DNA of 64,000 nt from Algoriphagus sp. Y33 (GTDB lineage Bacteria > Bacteroidota > Bacteroidia > Cytophagales > Cyclobacteriaceae), in the NCBI RefSeq assembly GCF_014838715.1, contig NZ_CP061947.1:930001-994000 (forward strand). Direction: 5' to 3'. Position numbers and translations under genes: made by a program. Shown here piece after piece: positions 9,859-17,957 of this stretch. The notes beneath the pieces were generated by a model, which did not search any database, was not told the origin of the DNA, and saw nothing but the letters and a program-made list of their open reading frames with translations. Position 1 is the stretch's first letter. Each line of letters opens with the position of its first letter.

Positions 9859-10177
9859 TAGAAAACCTACGATACAAGAAGAAAGACTTCTTGAACTGCT
9901 TATAAAGAAGGCATCTATTGTATTACCTAATAATTGGAAAGACAAATTGTTAGTGCGTCCGATGGATGATGGAGATATGGGTAGTTTATATCTATTTCCT
10001 AATGGAGAAATTATAGAAAACAGAATTTTAGGGAAACAGGTATGTGAGTTTCAATTTACAGATTTAGATGGAATAGAAGTAATTGCTTCCTTAAATATTG
10101 ACACGAATGGAGAGTTGTTTGAGCTTGATATATGGAAGACAGATTTTGGCAAGCTCATTAAATTCCCAAACCTTTAA
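9848..10177 (+). CDS. small immunity-like protein (possibly DUF6984 type)
   Basis: A 109-residue protein. The ATG at 9848 is chosen because it overlaps the preceding toxin domain and begins the conserved-looking block RKPTIQEERLLELLIKKAS, followed by LLVRPMDDGDMGSLYLFP. These blocks remind me of a small Bacteroidota family found beside Rhs toxins (DUF6984), but this is from memory. It has no signal peptide, so it would be cytoplasmic. The reading frame extends upstream to 9773, where starts are less plausible. Confidence 0.6.
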   Translation: MEFNRKPTIQEERLLELLIKKASIVLPNNWKDKLLVRPMDDGDMGSLYLFPNGEIIENRILGKQVCEFQFTDLDGIEVIASLNIDTNGELFELDIWKTDFGKLIKFPNL

Positions 10178-10428
10178 GTAAATGAAGTTGTTTATTAAAA
10201 TATTGCTGAAGTGAATGTAATAAGAGCGACTATTTCACCGACCATTATTCAGAAGAGAACAACATCTTTTTCATTTCAAAATGGAAAACCAAAAATTAGT
10301 TACAAGATCATTGAAATGCCGTTGATTGTCCAGGAAAGGCATGGAGCCTGTCCCGATGAATGGAACGAAGAGGAATGATATCGGAAATCCCTGGGGAGTA
10401 GAACTCAGTGGTTTGGGTTACCAGTATG

Positions 10429-10497
10429 GTGAGGACCGAGCGTTAAAAAAAATGTCCTGTGGACATTTTTAGTGAAGGGCCAGTTTGCAGGGCGGGA
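10429..10497 (+). repeat. hairpin mini-element, copy d (Rhs site P2, tip 3)
   Basis: Same position and flanks as copy b; inner stem AAAAATGTCC/GGACATTTTT with loop TGT. One extra A compared with copy g alters the reading frame. Confidence 0.75.
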
Positions 10498-10524
10498 ATA
10501 AATCCGTATTTATACAACGGCAAG

Positions 10525-10590
10525 GAGAGGGCTGAGCGTAAAAGAATGATCCCTTAGGATCATTTTAGCGAAGAGCCAGCTTTCAGGGGA
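10525..10590 (+). repeat. hairpin mini-element, copy e (Rhs site P3, tip 3)
   Basis: Nearly identical to copies c and h: stem AATGATCC/GGATCATT, flanks GGCTGAGCG and AGCGAAGAGCCAGC. Confidence 0.75.
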
Positions 10591-10638
10591 GGGCCACTTG
10601 GGAGTTAATCTTTATGACTTCGGAGCCAGACTCTACTG

Positions 10639-10670
10639 CCTGTCCCGATAGCGCAGCGTGTCGGGAATCC
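10639..10670 (+). repeat. CCTGTCCCGATAG palindrome in Rhs tip 3
   Basis: A short palindrome, TCCCGATA...TGTCGGGA with GCGCAGCG between the arms, inserted at the Rhs codon before DPAIGRW. The same family occurs at 13404-13436, 43255-43280, 50679-50708 and 54543-54571. Confidence 0.7.
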
Positions 10671-10689
10671 TGCTATTGGAAGATGGTTC

Positions 10690-11457
10690 GTGCTGGATCC
10701 TATGGCAGAGCAGATGCGGAGGCATTCCCCATACAATTACGCCTTCAATAATCCTCTGGGTTTTATTGATCCAGACGGCATGCGGCCGGTTAAACTTATT
10801 CAGGGGACTCCACATCACAGCGACAGTGAGGATCCTAACCAAAATGAAGTGGCTACCGGGCAAGTGGGGACAGGAAGGGATGATGTTCTGGTTGATGTAG
10901 GGTATGGAACGGTCAGTTCGGGGATGATTACAAATGGGGTTGAATATGCTGGAAACTTCCAAACTGTAAAGGACCAAAATGAAGATTCTCCCTTTACTTT
11001 TCATAATAATAGCGTCTCATCTAAACCATTTACAGGTTCAAAGCCTGATAGATCGACATATTTTGAAGGTGTTAGAGTCTTTACTACGGAAGTTGGTTCA
11101 TTTGGCCAGGGAGCAGCAGCCACTCTTCCAAGAATTGGGATTTTTGTAAATCCTAATGCTAAATATAACATTAATCTCTTGAGGCACGAATTTGGCCATG
11201 TTCTTCAAGCTAAAAAATGGGGAGCTAACTTTTTTTATGGATCAATTGTAGCTGCTAGTTTAATGAGTGCTGATGCAGCCAATAATGGGGCGTTTGATCA
11301 TCAAAGTACATGGACTGAATGGACAGCAAATCTGCTTTCATGGAGATATTTTGGTAGGCCAAATAACTGGGATATGAAAAATTATCCAATATTTCCTAAT
11401 CAACATTCTAGTATGTTAGCATATCCGCCTAAGTCTATTAATTTAAATGATAAGTAA
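10690..11457 (+). CDS. orphan Rhs tip 3 with HEFGH metallopeptidase-type toxin
   Basis: An open frame of 255 residues starting in the Rhs core ([29 protein letters not shown]). After the linker comes a unique domain with a gluzincin-like zinc motif, HEFGHVLQ, at about residues 166-173. A glutamate-bearing helix [11 protein letters not shown] about 50 residues later could supply the third zinc ligand. This arrangement is seen in other Bacteroidota Rhs toxins. The following gene encodes a lipoprotein, consistent with a protease that acts in the periplasm. No convincing start codon; probably a silent donor. Confidence 0.7.
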   Translation: MLDPMAEQMRRHSPYNYAFNNPLGFIDPDGMRPVKLIQGTPHHSDSEDPNQNEVATGQVGTGRDDVLVDVGYGTVSSGMITNGVEYAGNFQTVKDQNEDSPFTFHNNSVSSKPFTGSKPDRSTYFEGVRVFTTEVGSFGQGAAATLPRIGIFVNPNAKYNINLLRHEFGHVLQAKKWGANFFYGSIVAASLMSADAANNGAFDHQSTWTEWTANLLSWRYFGRPNNWDMKNYPIFPNQHSSMLAYPPKSINLNDK

Positions 11458-11502
11458 GATAAAATTAAAAAAGATATGTTTTGAATATAACCTATTTTGA
11501 CT

Positions 11503-11907
11503 ATGGAATTGAAGATACTGTATGGTTTAATTTTTACTATCATTTTATCTGGATGTGATTATTATGATGAGAGACTGCAAGTGGAAAATAAAAGTCCTAA
11601 TGAGGTAGCAGTGGAGATATTTTTAGATAGTGTACCAACATTATCTGAGTTAAACAAAACAGAATACTATATACAAAATAGTATTGAACCTGATGAAAGT
11701 AAAAGGCTGATGGAAATGGGAAGTACAAGAGGATGGTCTTTTCGTATTAAAAAATCCAATAACGATCGCTTGAACCTATTTGTGTTTCAAGTTGATTCGC
11801 TAAAAATATATGGTGTTGATTCCCTGATCTCTATGGGGGTTTATGATAAATACATATTATCTGAAATGTATCTAAATGAAGAGAATTGGATAGTGGTCAT
11901 AGAGTAA
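11503..11907 (+). CDS. lipoprotein, candidate immunity for the tip 3 protease
   Basis: A 134-residue protein starting at the ATG at 11503. A short hydrophobic signal is followed by a lipobox-like LSGC at about residues 16-19 (after FTIIL), so it is probably a lipid-anchored envelope protein. The mature part is acidic with an ENKSPNEVAVEIFLDS strand region. Its position directly downstream of tip 3 suggests it protects against that toxin. The family is not recognised. Confidence 0.6.
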   Translation: MELKILYGLIFTIILSGCDYYDERLQVENKSPNEVAVEIFLDSVPTLSELNKTEYYIQNSIEPDESKRLMEMGSTRGWSFRIKKSNNDRLNLFVFQVDSLKIYGVDSLISMGVYDKYILSEMYLNEENWIVVIE

Positions 11908-12009
11908 CTAAGGTGATTCTTGAATTTGAATTGCATATAAAGGAAATAAGGAGGTTAATTTGGAGATGTGATTTGTAAGTCAACAATCTCATATGTTATC
12001 TCCGTAAAA

Positions 12010-12784
12010 TTACGCCTTCAATAATCCTCTGGGTTTTATTGATCCAGACGGCATGCAGCCGGTTAAACTTATTCAGGGGACTCCACATCACAGCGACAGT
12101 GAGGATCCAAACCAAAATGAAGTGGCTACCGGGCAGGTGGGGCCGGATCAAAGTGAGGTGTCGAGCGGGATGTTTGAATTCGTAAAGGGGGGATATGGAG
12201 AATTAATCGAAAGAGGCAGTACATTTTCTACAGGAGGTACTTTTGATATGAAAGGGAGAGATATCATTCCATCACAACAAGTCACGGTAAATTTTGAGAA
12301 TGGCAGCAATATTTCAGTTACCACTAAACGAGGTCCGAGAAATGATCAGGATGGACTACGGAGTTTGGCAAATATGCTTGCCAATGCCAAAGCAGGAGAT
12401 AATTTGAGCGATTTTTTAGATTTTAGCTTTTTTGATAATTTTGAAAAGGTAGCTGATTTAGGTGCAGGATATAGACATTCTGGTGTACTTAACAATACTA
12501 CTATTGACATCTTTACTGGCAAAAATATTACATTTACTAGATTTGTGTTTTATGCTGAGGGAAGGGCTAGAGGCTCAGAATTTGGGTTCTCTAGAAATAA
12601 TTTATTTGAGTCAAATTTTCCACATCTTAATCCATTAAACAATAAGAGGTTATCTAATCCGTATGGTTTAAGATTAAAAGGTTTCTTTGATGAAAGAAGG
12701 AGTAATATTGGCACACTTAGATTTAGCGATTGGAATGTATTCGTTAATTTTTCAAATACGATATTTAAAGGAATGGGACTATGA
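12010..12784 (+). CDS. orphan Rhs tip 4 with unrecognised toxin domain
   Basis: The Rhs core match is only about 60 bases ([15 protein letters not shown] from about 12010) plus the shared linker ([26 protein letters not shown]). The first ATG in frame is at 12053. The unique part, about 200 residues, includes GRDIIPSQQVTVNF, a helix SLANMLANAKAG and an aromatic C-terminus. I do not recognise it. The following gene overlaps by four bases and encodes a lipoprotein, which suggests an envelope target. The very short core makes this the most degraded donor, though still recombinable. Confidence 0.6.
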
Positions 12785-13209
12785 TAAAAAGATTATGTTT
12801 TGCTTTATTCGTTTTGATTTTACTTGGATGTTCCAAGAAATTATCTTCAAATCGAGTTACTGGGAATTGGTGGTCAATTGAAGTTGATTCAACCTACTCT
12901 GAACTATATGTTAACGAGCGTGAATGGGTAGTTAATCATGAATCGTACGGTCCGATAAAATATGAGTATATACTTACTAATGATTCATTGTTTATTTTGG
13001 ACTCAAGAAAGGTTCGAATGAGAAATTGGGAAGTTGTGCACAACTCTAAGTCTACATTAGTTATAAGAAGTAATAAAGAGGAAAGGAAGTTGTATAGGCT
13101 TAGGCTAAGTAATTCGTATTTTGAAGTATTAAATGATAGCTTAGCTTATGAGAATTTTGAGCAAGAATTTATCAGAAGGTATTTGAATAAACCAAAAGCA
13201 GAAAGATAA
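12781..13209 (+). CDS. lipoprotein, candidate immunity for tip 4
   Basis: A 142-residue protein with a signal and lipobox at the N-terminus (LILLGCSKK, Cys at about residue 17). The mature protein has a GNWWSIEVDSTYSELYV strand and looks like a small beta-sheet lipoprotein similar in layout to lipocalin-like proteins. Its ATG overlaps the TGA of tip 4 (ATGA), so translation is likely coupled. Assignment as immunity is by context. Confidence 0.6.
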   Translation: MIKRLCFALFVLILLGCSKKLSSNRVTGNWWSIEVDSTYSELYVNEREWVVNHESYGPIKYEYILTNDSLFILDSRKVRMRNWEVVHNSKSTLVIRSNKEERKLYRLRLSNSYFEVLNDSLAYENFEQEFIRRYLNKPKAER

Positions 13210-13344
13210 ATTTGATTTTATAGTTGAAAATCTTACAGATAGGCTAACCTATTTCTAGGCGGGATCTGGCTTGTACGTTGGGGCACCGCTATGCAGAGGA
13301 TTTGATTGGAACGTGGGGGAGATCTAGAGGAGCTAGCTTGCAGG

Positions 13345-13458
13345 GTAGGAGGCAAACGGCCACTTGGGAGTAAACCTGTATGACTACGGAGCTAGGCTGT
13401 ATAGCCTGTCCCGATAGCGAAGCGTATCGGGAATCCTGCTATCGGAAGATGGTTTGTT
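13345..13458 (+). pseudogene. silent Rhs core fragment (tip 5, N-terminal part)
   Basis: The sequence matches the complete gene from GGCAAACGGCCACTTGGGAG onward ([16 protein letters not shown]). It is then interrupted at the codon before DPAIGRW by the CCTGTCCCGATAG-type palindrome (13404-13436), at the same place as in tip 3. In front of it, 13310-13344 ends in AGCTAGCTTGCAGGGTAGGA. That resembles the right end of the hairpin element found at this site in tips 2, 3 and 6, so a decayed copy is likely. Confidence 0.6.
13404..13436 (+). repeat. CCTGTCCCGATAG palindrome in Rhs tip 5
   Basis: Same family and same insertion point in the Rhs core as the copy in tip 3, with GCGAAGCG between the arms and TATCGGGA as right arm. 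Confidence 0.7.
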
Positions 13459-14247
13459 GTGGATCCGATGGCGGAGCAGATGCGTAGGCATTCTCCGTAC
13501 AATTACGCCTTCAATAATCCTATGCGGTTTATAGATCCGGATGGCATGGCACCGAGATCCGTAAGTACCGTTCAGGGCAGTCCTACGCGCAGTGACAGTG
13601 AGGAGCCTACACAAAATGAAGTGGCAACAGGGCGGGCGGGTCCGGAAAGAGATTTTCTTTGGTCAGATGGATATGGAGAGAGTAGCACCAGAAATTCGAC
13701 TGTTTCCAGTGGAGCCTTCAACGGGAATTACGCACAGGGCAGCAGCAAGAGAGGCTGCTGCCCTGATGAGAACAAAACGGGGGCACGTAATTGGTCTACA
13801 ACAATAGCTGCTTTTGCCATAAGTGGTGTTTTAGTGGCAGATGATGCAACGGGAGTAGGGGTTGTTGACGATGTGGCGATACCATTCATCCTCGCAGGAG
13901 CAATTGCAGCTGATTTATACAAGCGACAGCGTGAAGGAGCTCAGTACACTTTAAGAGCAAGCAAGAACGGATTGTATCCAGTCTACTCATGGGGAAGTTC
14001 ATTGCCTACAGGTACTCAATATTTGAATGCGGGTGATATTTGGAAAATTGGTGAAACTATTCAATATGACCAGACCAGTAGAAAGCAATGGCGTTATTCT
14101 GATGTATATCTTAAATCGATGAGTGTAGAATTTGTACCTGAATATGTTGGGCCGAAATCAGAAATAGTATTTGTTCAGCAAATGAAGTTGGCTCAATATC
14201 TTTATGGGAATGGGAGTTTGCCTGCAGGAAACAAAGGGTTAAAATGA
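13459..14247 (+). CDS. orphan Rhs tip 5, possible GIY-YIG/URI-like nuclease toxin
   Basis: An open frame of 262 residues. The Rhs core and linker ([15 protein letters not shown]) are shared almost exactly with the complete gene. A hydrophobic hinge follows (about residues 110-155), then a compact domain: [26 protein letters not shown], a conserved-looking arginine in KQWRYS, E in VEFVPEYVG and the end LPAGNKGLK. This order of motifs resembles URI/GIY-YIG-type toxins (KIG-T, Arg, Glu). The match is by eye only, so the class is tentative. A large immunity candidate follows 9 bases later. Confidence 0.6.
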   Translation: MDPMAEQMRRHSPYNYAFNNPMRFIDPDGMAPRSVSTVQGSPTRSDSEEPTQNEVATGRAGPERDFLWSDGYGESSTRNSTVSSGAFNGNYAQGSSKRGCCPDENKTGARNWSTTIAAFAISGVLVADDATGVGVVDDVAIPFILAGAIAADLYKRQREGAQYTLRASKNGLYPVYSWGSSLPTGTQYLNAGDIWKIGETIQYDQTSRKQWRYSDVYLKSMSVEFVPEYVGPKSEIVFVQQMKLAQYLYGNGSLPAGNKGLK

Positions 14248-14256
14248 AATAAATAT

Positions 14257-15282
14257 ATGGAGTTTGGAATAGTACATACAGTATCAATTGATATATCAAG
14301 TCGCTTGCGGAATCTTCGATTTAACCGGGTAGAAGATTTTTTAAAGGAGAAACTTTCTTTAAAAAATTATGGAGATGGTGTGAAATCCATTATTGCCGGA
14401 TTGAACTGTGTAAGTTTAGATGTCTCTCATCAATCAAAAGATTTTGAAACAGGTTTTATACTAAGTAAAAAATATACCAAGTCAAAAAAACATTTGAATT
14501 TCGAAGTAGCACTTAATCATAATGAAGTATCAAAAGCCAACGAAAGCCAATTAATTGAAATTGTGTCTTCAGCATTGCTAAAGTCATATTCTGAAATTGA
14601 GGCTTTAAATATTAATGACTTTGATATTGGTAAGTTCTATAGTGACTTAAACACCCTGTTTCAAGATCGTTTCTGGCTAGCAGAGTCTTATGTTGAAAAA
14701 GAATTTCAATATCAACTTCCCGTGCAAAAGAGTAAAACAAGATTTTGTGACAGCGAAAAAATGCTGGATGACTCTTTCTGGGAATTGATTGAGAAAGCAA
14801 GGGCTGATAGTCAGGGTGACTTCTATGTACAGCTTGATATAATCACAGATAAGTTAAGTAAAAGGGAAAGGGAAGAGATTATTGGTTTTGAATGTACTCT
14901 ACGAGAATTGCTTATGCGAGCCTATCATTACAATGTGATGGCGGTGCAAAAAATAGTGGAAAAGAAAGTTGACGATGATTCGTTCTTATACTTCAGATGC
15001 AAATTGATACTATATGGAAGAATGACTTTTGAAAATGCCATCAATAATCCGAACTTTATTTTTGAACGAATTGATCAAGACGCTAGCGGAGAGCCGTTGT
15101 TAAGGGTAGCAGACACAGCCTACAAAAAGAGATTTGGAGGCAATAGCGAAGAAGCTTTACCAAGTGAGTATGCTTCTGAGGTTATTGATTATGACTTTGG
15201 AGAATACGAAGTGCAGGGTAAGGATTGGAATGAAGAGGATATCCCCAAAAGATATTCTAAGCTTTGGAAATCTTATTTATAG
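14257..15282 (+). CDS. immunity-type protein with DUF4240-like C-terminal region
   Basis: A 341-residue soluble protein. The first half (FGIVHTVSIDISSRLRNLRF...) looks like a separate immunity domain. The second half carries FWELIEKARADSQGDFYVQL, FECTLRELLMRAYHYNVMA and a DDSFLYFRCKLILYGR block, which together match the DUF4240 pattern known from polymorphic-toxin neighbourhoods. It may be a two-domain fusion immunity protein. No signal, so cytoplasmic protection is expected, in keeping with a nuclease toxin. Starts at the ATG at 14257, 9 bases after tip 5. Confidence 0.65.
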   Translation: MEFGIVHTVSIDISSRLRNLRFNRVEDFLKEKLSLKNYGDGVKSIIAGLNCVSLDVSHQSKDFETGFILSKKYTKSKKHLNFEVALNHNEVSKANESQLIEIVSSALLKSYSEIEALNINDFDIGKFYSDLNTLFQDRFWLAESYVEKEFQYQLPVQKSKTRFCDSEKMLDDSFWELIEKARADSQGDFYVQLDIITDKLSKREREEIIGFECTLRELLMRAYHYNVMAVQKIVEKKVDDDSFLYFRCKLILYGRMTFENAINNPNFIFERIDQDASGEPLLRVADTAYKKRFGGNSEEALPSEYASEVIDYDFGEYEVQGKDWNEEDIPKRYSKLWKSYL

Positions 15283-15566
15283 GCTATTACTATAAGTTTT
15301 CATTAGGAAAGATTGTAGCAAAAGCGAAGACTTGATTTTATCTTAGAGTTTGAGCTGATAAATCTAACTACCAGATTTAAACAATATTCGTTTGGACTGG
15401 TGGCTATTTAAAAAGGTGGTTCGTCGTCTTTTTTTATTCGGATAGGCATCTGAATCGAATTCATAAAGTCACATCTCAGACTCTGCAATTGACTTTTGAG
15501 CCAGTCTCTTTATAGAATTTGTAATTCCTGATTTTCATTTTTCTCTGTCAATAAACTCTCTTCAAG
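15283..15566. other. non-coding gap between the tip 5 immunity gene and tip 6
   Basis: AT-rich, without a convincing open frame or hairpin. It ends where Rhs core homology of tip 6 begins. No promoter could be identified. Confidence 0.5.
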
Positions 15567-15908
15567 ATATGCCACCGCCTGGCTAAACGCAGGGAGAAAC
15601 AGAATCCTAGGCCCTTCCAGATCGCAGGAAGTACAACGGGGAGACAGTGTGGAACTGGGGGTCTTTGGGAAATATGTGGATCCGAAGAAGATCAGGTTGT
15701 CACCGACAAGTTTCGCACGTACAGGTATGGATAAGAAGCTGATCCGGCAGCTTACGGAATTCGGGGGAAATCTCAGTGCGGCAGGGCCCAATGAAATCGC
15801 CATAGCCAATGTGATCGCTTTGGTAATCACGAACCTGCAGCAGAAGCCCGTGCCGGAAGCCTATATGGGGTATGCATTATATGATTCGGACTCTACCTTG
15901 TACGAGCA

Positions 15909-15972
15909 GGATGGCTGAGCGTAAAGAAACAGTTCCGTGGAATGTTTTAGCGAAGAGCCAGATAGCGGGGAG
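15909..15972 (+). repeat. hairpin mini-element, copy f (Rhs site P1, tip 6)
   Basis: Same position as copy a. The inner stem is imperfect (CAGTTCC/GGAATG), the flanks GGCTGAGCGTAAA and TTTTAGCGAAGAGCCAG are retained, and a TGA stop is created. Confidence 0.7.
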
Positions 15973-16189
15973 TCTAGTCCTGTCTATAAAAGCAAGAAAC
16001 AGGCACGAGGAACTGATCAAAAAGATTGCAGTACCAAAAGACGGATACATTGAAACGTACTTGGTCAATGAGACTTCTGACGATGTATGGTTTGACCAAT
16101 TCAGCATCATGAGCACCGGACCGTTGATTGTGCAGGAAACACATTATGATCCCTGGGGAGTAGAACTCAGTGGTTTGGGTTACCAGTAT

Positions 16190-16258
16190 GGTGAGGACCG
16201 AGCGTTAAAAAAGTGTCCTTTGGACATTTTTAGTGAGGGGCCAGTTTGCAGGGCGGGA
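16190..16258 (+). repeat. hairpin mini-element, copy g (Rhs site P2, tip 6)
   Basis: Almost the same as copy b at the same Rhs site, in frame; inner stem TGTCC/GGACA. Confidence 0.7.
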
Positions 16259-16284
16259 ATAAATCCGTATTTATACAACGGAAA

Positions 16285-16350
16285 AGAGAGGGCTGAGCGT
16301 AAAAGAATGATCCCTTAGGATCATTTTAGCGAAGAGCCAGCTTGAAGGGG
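16285..16350 (+). repeat. hairpin mini-element, copy h (Rhs site P3, tip 6)
   Basis: Same site and nearly the same sequence as copies c and e; stem AATGATCC/GGATCATT. Confidence 0.75.
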
Positions 16351-16358
16351 AGGGCCAC

Positions 16359-17093
16359 TTGGGAGTAAACCTGTATGACTACGGAGCCAGACTCTACGAT
16401 CCTGCTATCGGAAGATGGTTTGTTGTGGACCCGATGGCGGAGCAGATGCGTAGGCATTCTCCGTACAATTATGCCTTCAATAATCCGATGCGGTTTATTG
16501 ATCCCGATGGAATGAAGCCCATGGCTACAGTTCAGGGAACTCCACATCATAGCGACAGTGAGGATCCTACTCAGAATGAAGTGGCTACCGGGCAGGTAGG
16601 ACCTGATCAAAACTGTGAGCGTTGTGCTTCTTTGCCTGAAGTGGTTGTCGAAGCACCTAAAATTGACAAAGCTATAGCTCTGCCATTAACATTATCACCA
16701 AGTCTTGGTTTAAATCCTATTGTTTCTTGGGCAGGAATTTCATTTGGTGCAGCTTATGTTGCATATGAGGCAGGGATTCATATAGAAGCGACAACTATTT
16801 CAATTGCAAATGTGCTGGAAAAGTTCGGGGTTGATCCAAAGGTTTTAGGAAAAGCTGATGTCGAATACGTTGCACCACCTAAACTATTACCAGGATTTCC
16901 CGGAGCAAATCGTATTAAACCAAAAGGAGGTAGAGCTAGATGGAAAACTTCAGATGGAGAAATCCTTGAATGGGATTCGCAGCATGGGGATGTTGAAGTA
17001 TATGACAAAAATGGAAAGCATAAAGGGTCAGCTCGGCCAAATGATCCATCCATTTATAAAAGCCCAGTTCCAGGAAGAAAAATAGATCCGTGA
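16359..17093 (+). CDS. orphan Rhs tip 6 with colicin E3-like ribosomal RNase toxin
   Basis: An open frame of 244 residues. Rhs core, linker, a hydrophobic spacer (about residues 105-150), then a C-terminal cytotoxic domain of the colicin E3 type. [34 protein letters not shown] and a basic PVPGRKIDP end appear in the same order as in colicin E3 (EWDSQHGELEGY...HLG). The E3 catalytic Asp, His and Glu fall within [10 protein letters not shown] (about residues 204-213). Enzymes of this family cut 16S rRNA at the decoding site. A small acidic immunity candidate follows after 4 bases. The frame lacks a credible start. Confidence 0.8.
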   Translation: MGVNLYDYGARLYDPAIGRWFVVDPMAEQMRRHSPYNYAFNNPMRFIDPDGMKPMATVQGTPHHSDSEDPTQNEVATGQVGPDQNCERCASLPEVVVEAPKIDKAIALPLTLSPSLGLNPIVSWAGISFGAAYVAYEAGIHIEATTISIANVLEKFGVDPKVLGKADVEYVAPPKLLPGFPGANRIKPKGGRARWKTSDGEILEWDSQHGDVEVYDKNGKHKGSARPNDPSIYKSPVPGRKIDP

Positions 17094-17097
17094 TAAA

Positions 17098-17343
17098 ATG
17101 ACAGTAAATAGAATTATTTCGAAATACTATATTGATAAAGAAGATTTAATCGAAGAGATTGTTCTTCCAGAAGTAGATCTTGAATGGTTATCTTCTTGTT
17201 TTAATGTTCCAGAATCTGATTATCTATTATATAATTCTTATAAAATTGGTCGGGAAGAATATGAGAAGTTAAGTGATAGATTAAATTTTAATCTTGAATT
17301 AGATAAATTTGAGTACTATCTTGAAGCTTATGACGACTCTTAA
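17098..17343 (+). CDS. small acidic immunity candidate for the E3-like RNase
   Basis: An 81-residue, strongly acidic protein (YYIDKEDLIEEIVLPEVDLEWL, DKFEYYLEAYDDS). It has the size and charge expected for a protein that caps a basic colicin E3-like RNase domain. It has no signal peptide, and its ATG lies 4 bases after the tip 6 stop. Sequence similarity to the classical E3 immunity protein is not obvious, so the role rests on context and charge. Confidence 0.65.
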   Translation: MTVNRIISKYYIDKEDLIEEIVLPEVDLEWLSSCFNVPESDYLLYNSYKIGREEYEKLSDRLNFNLELDKFEYYLEAYDDS

Positions 17344-17548
17344 TTTTCGTTTAAATTTTGAGAGGTTATATCTTGTAAATTGAATCTGTTACCAAGTGTT
17401 TAATAATGAGGACTTAGCGTTAAGATCTCCACATGGCAAGCTACGAGGTCAGCTAGAGGTTGGATTGTAAGTGAAAAATCCCAAACCAATTAGTTTGGAA
17501 TTTTGATTTTCAAACTAATTGGTTAAATTGGATTAAACTTTTTAGCCA

Positions 17549-17920
17549 ATGGCAATTGAGAAAAAAAAATACTGTTTGAATTGTGGTACTGTGATTCAAG
17601 GAAGAATCGACAAGAAATTCTGTGATGATCAATGTAGGAATACACATAACAATCAGCAAAAATCCTTCTCTACCAATTACATCCGCCGTGTAAACCATCG
17701 CCTGAAAAAGAACAGGAATATATTGGAAAGCATTATTCCTACAGGGGAGGAGTTGGCCAAAACCACCAGAGATCGTTTGGTCCGTGACGGGTTCCAGTTT
17801 AAATATTTCACACATCTCTACGAAACCAAAAAGGGCAATATCTATTATTATTGCTATGACTTCGGCTATTTAGGGCTTGAGGGAGACTGGTATTTGGTGG
17901 TGAAAGGAAAGGAAGTTTAG
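17549..17920 (+). CDS. small zinc-finger protein, conserved in Bacteroidota
   Basis: A 123-residue protein with an N-terminal treble-clef-like zinc site (YCLNCGTVIQGRIDKKFCDDQCR, giving four cysteines at about residues 8, 11, 24 and 28). A basic helical stretch and a tyrosine-rich tail follow (GNIYYYCYDFGYL). The N-terminus resembles the DUF2116-type zinc ribbon. It may bind nucleic acid or protein. It lies just upstream of the DEAD-box helicase on the same strand, with only 37 bases between them, so they could be cotranscribed. Marks the start of ordinary chromosome after the Rhs locus. Confidence 0.65.
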   Translation: MAIEKKKYCLNCGTVIQGRIDKKFCDDQCRNTHNNQQKSFSTNYIRRVNHRLKKNRNILESIIPTGEELAKTTRDRLVRDGFQFKYFTHLYETKKGNIYYYCYDFGYLGLEGDWYLVVKGKEV

Positions 17921-17957
17921 GGACTAACAAGGAATTGGATACTTAGCTCGGAGTAAA

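Larger units (their letters stand above)
10310..10689 (+). pseudogene. silent Rhs core fragment (tip 3, N-terminal part) with hairpin insertions
   Basis: The match to the complete Rhs gene starts near MPLIVQE (counterpart at about 5850) and continues through WGVELSGLGYQYG. It is broken by a first insertion near 10338-10382, by hairpin elements at 10429-10497 and 10525-10590, and by a different palindrome at 10639-10670. No continuous frame survives. Just upstream, 10211-10320 has a short open stretch (VIRATISPTIIQKRTTSF) that may be another toxin relic. Confidence 0.7.
15567..16358 (+). pseudogene. silent Rhs core fragment (tip 6, N-terminal part) with three hairpin insertions
   Basis: This is the longest downstream copy of the Rhs core; similarity to the complete gene begins at YATAWLNAGRNRILG (counterpart about 5358). 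The frame is open to 15918, where the first hairpin element (15909-15972) brings a stop. Further elements lie at 16190-16258 (in frame) and 16285-16350 (stop). The three sites are the same as in tip 2. Probably an unexpressed donor. Confidence 0.75.

Noticed and set aside
7805..16350. CRISPR-like array from repeated short palindromes
   Set aside because: Copies are dispersed inside Rhs sequences at fixed positions, with no regular spacers and no cas genes.
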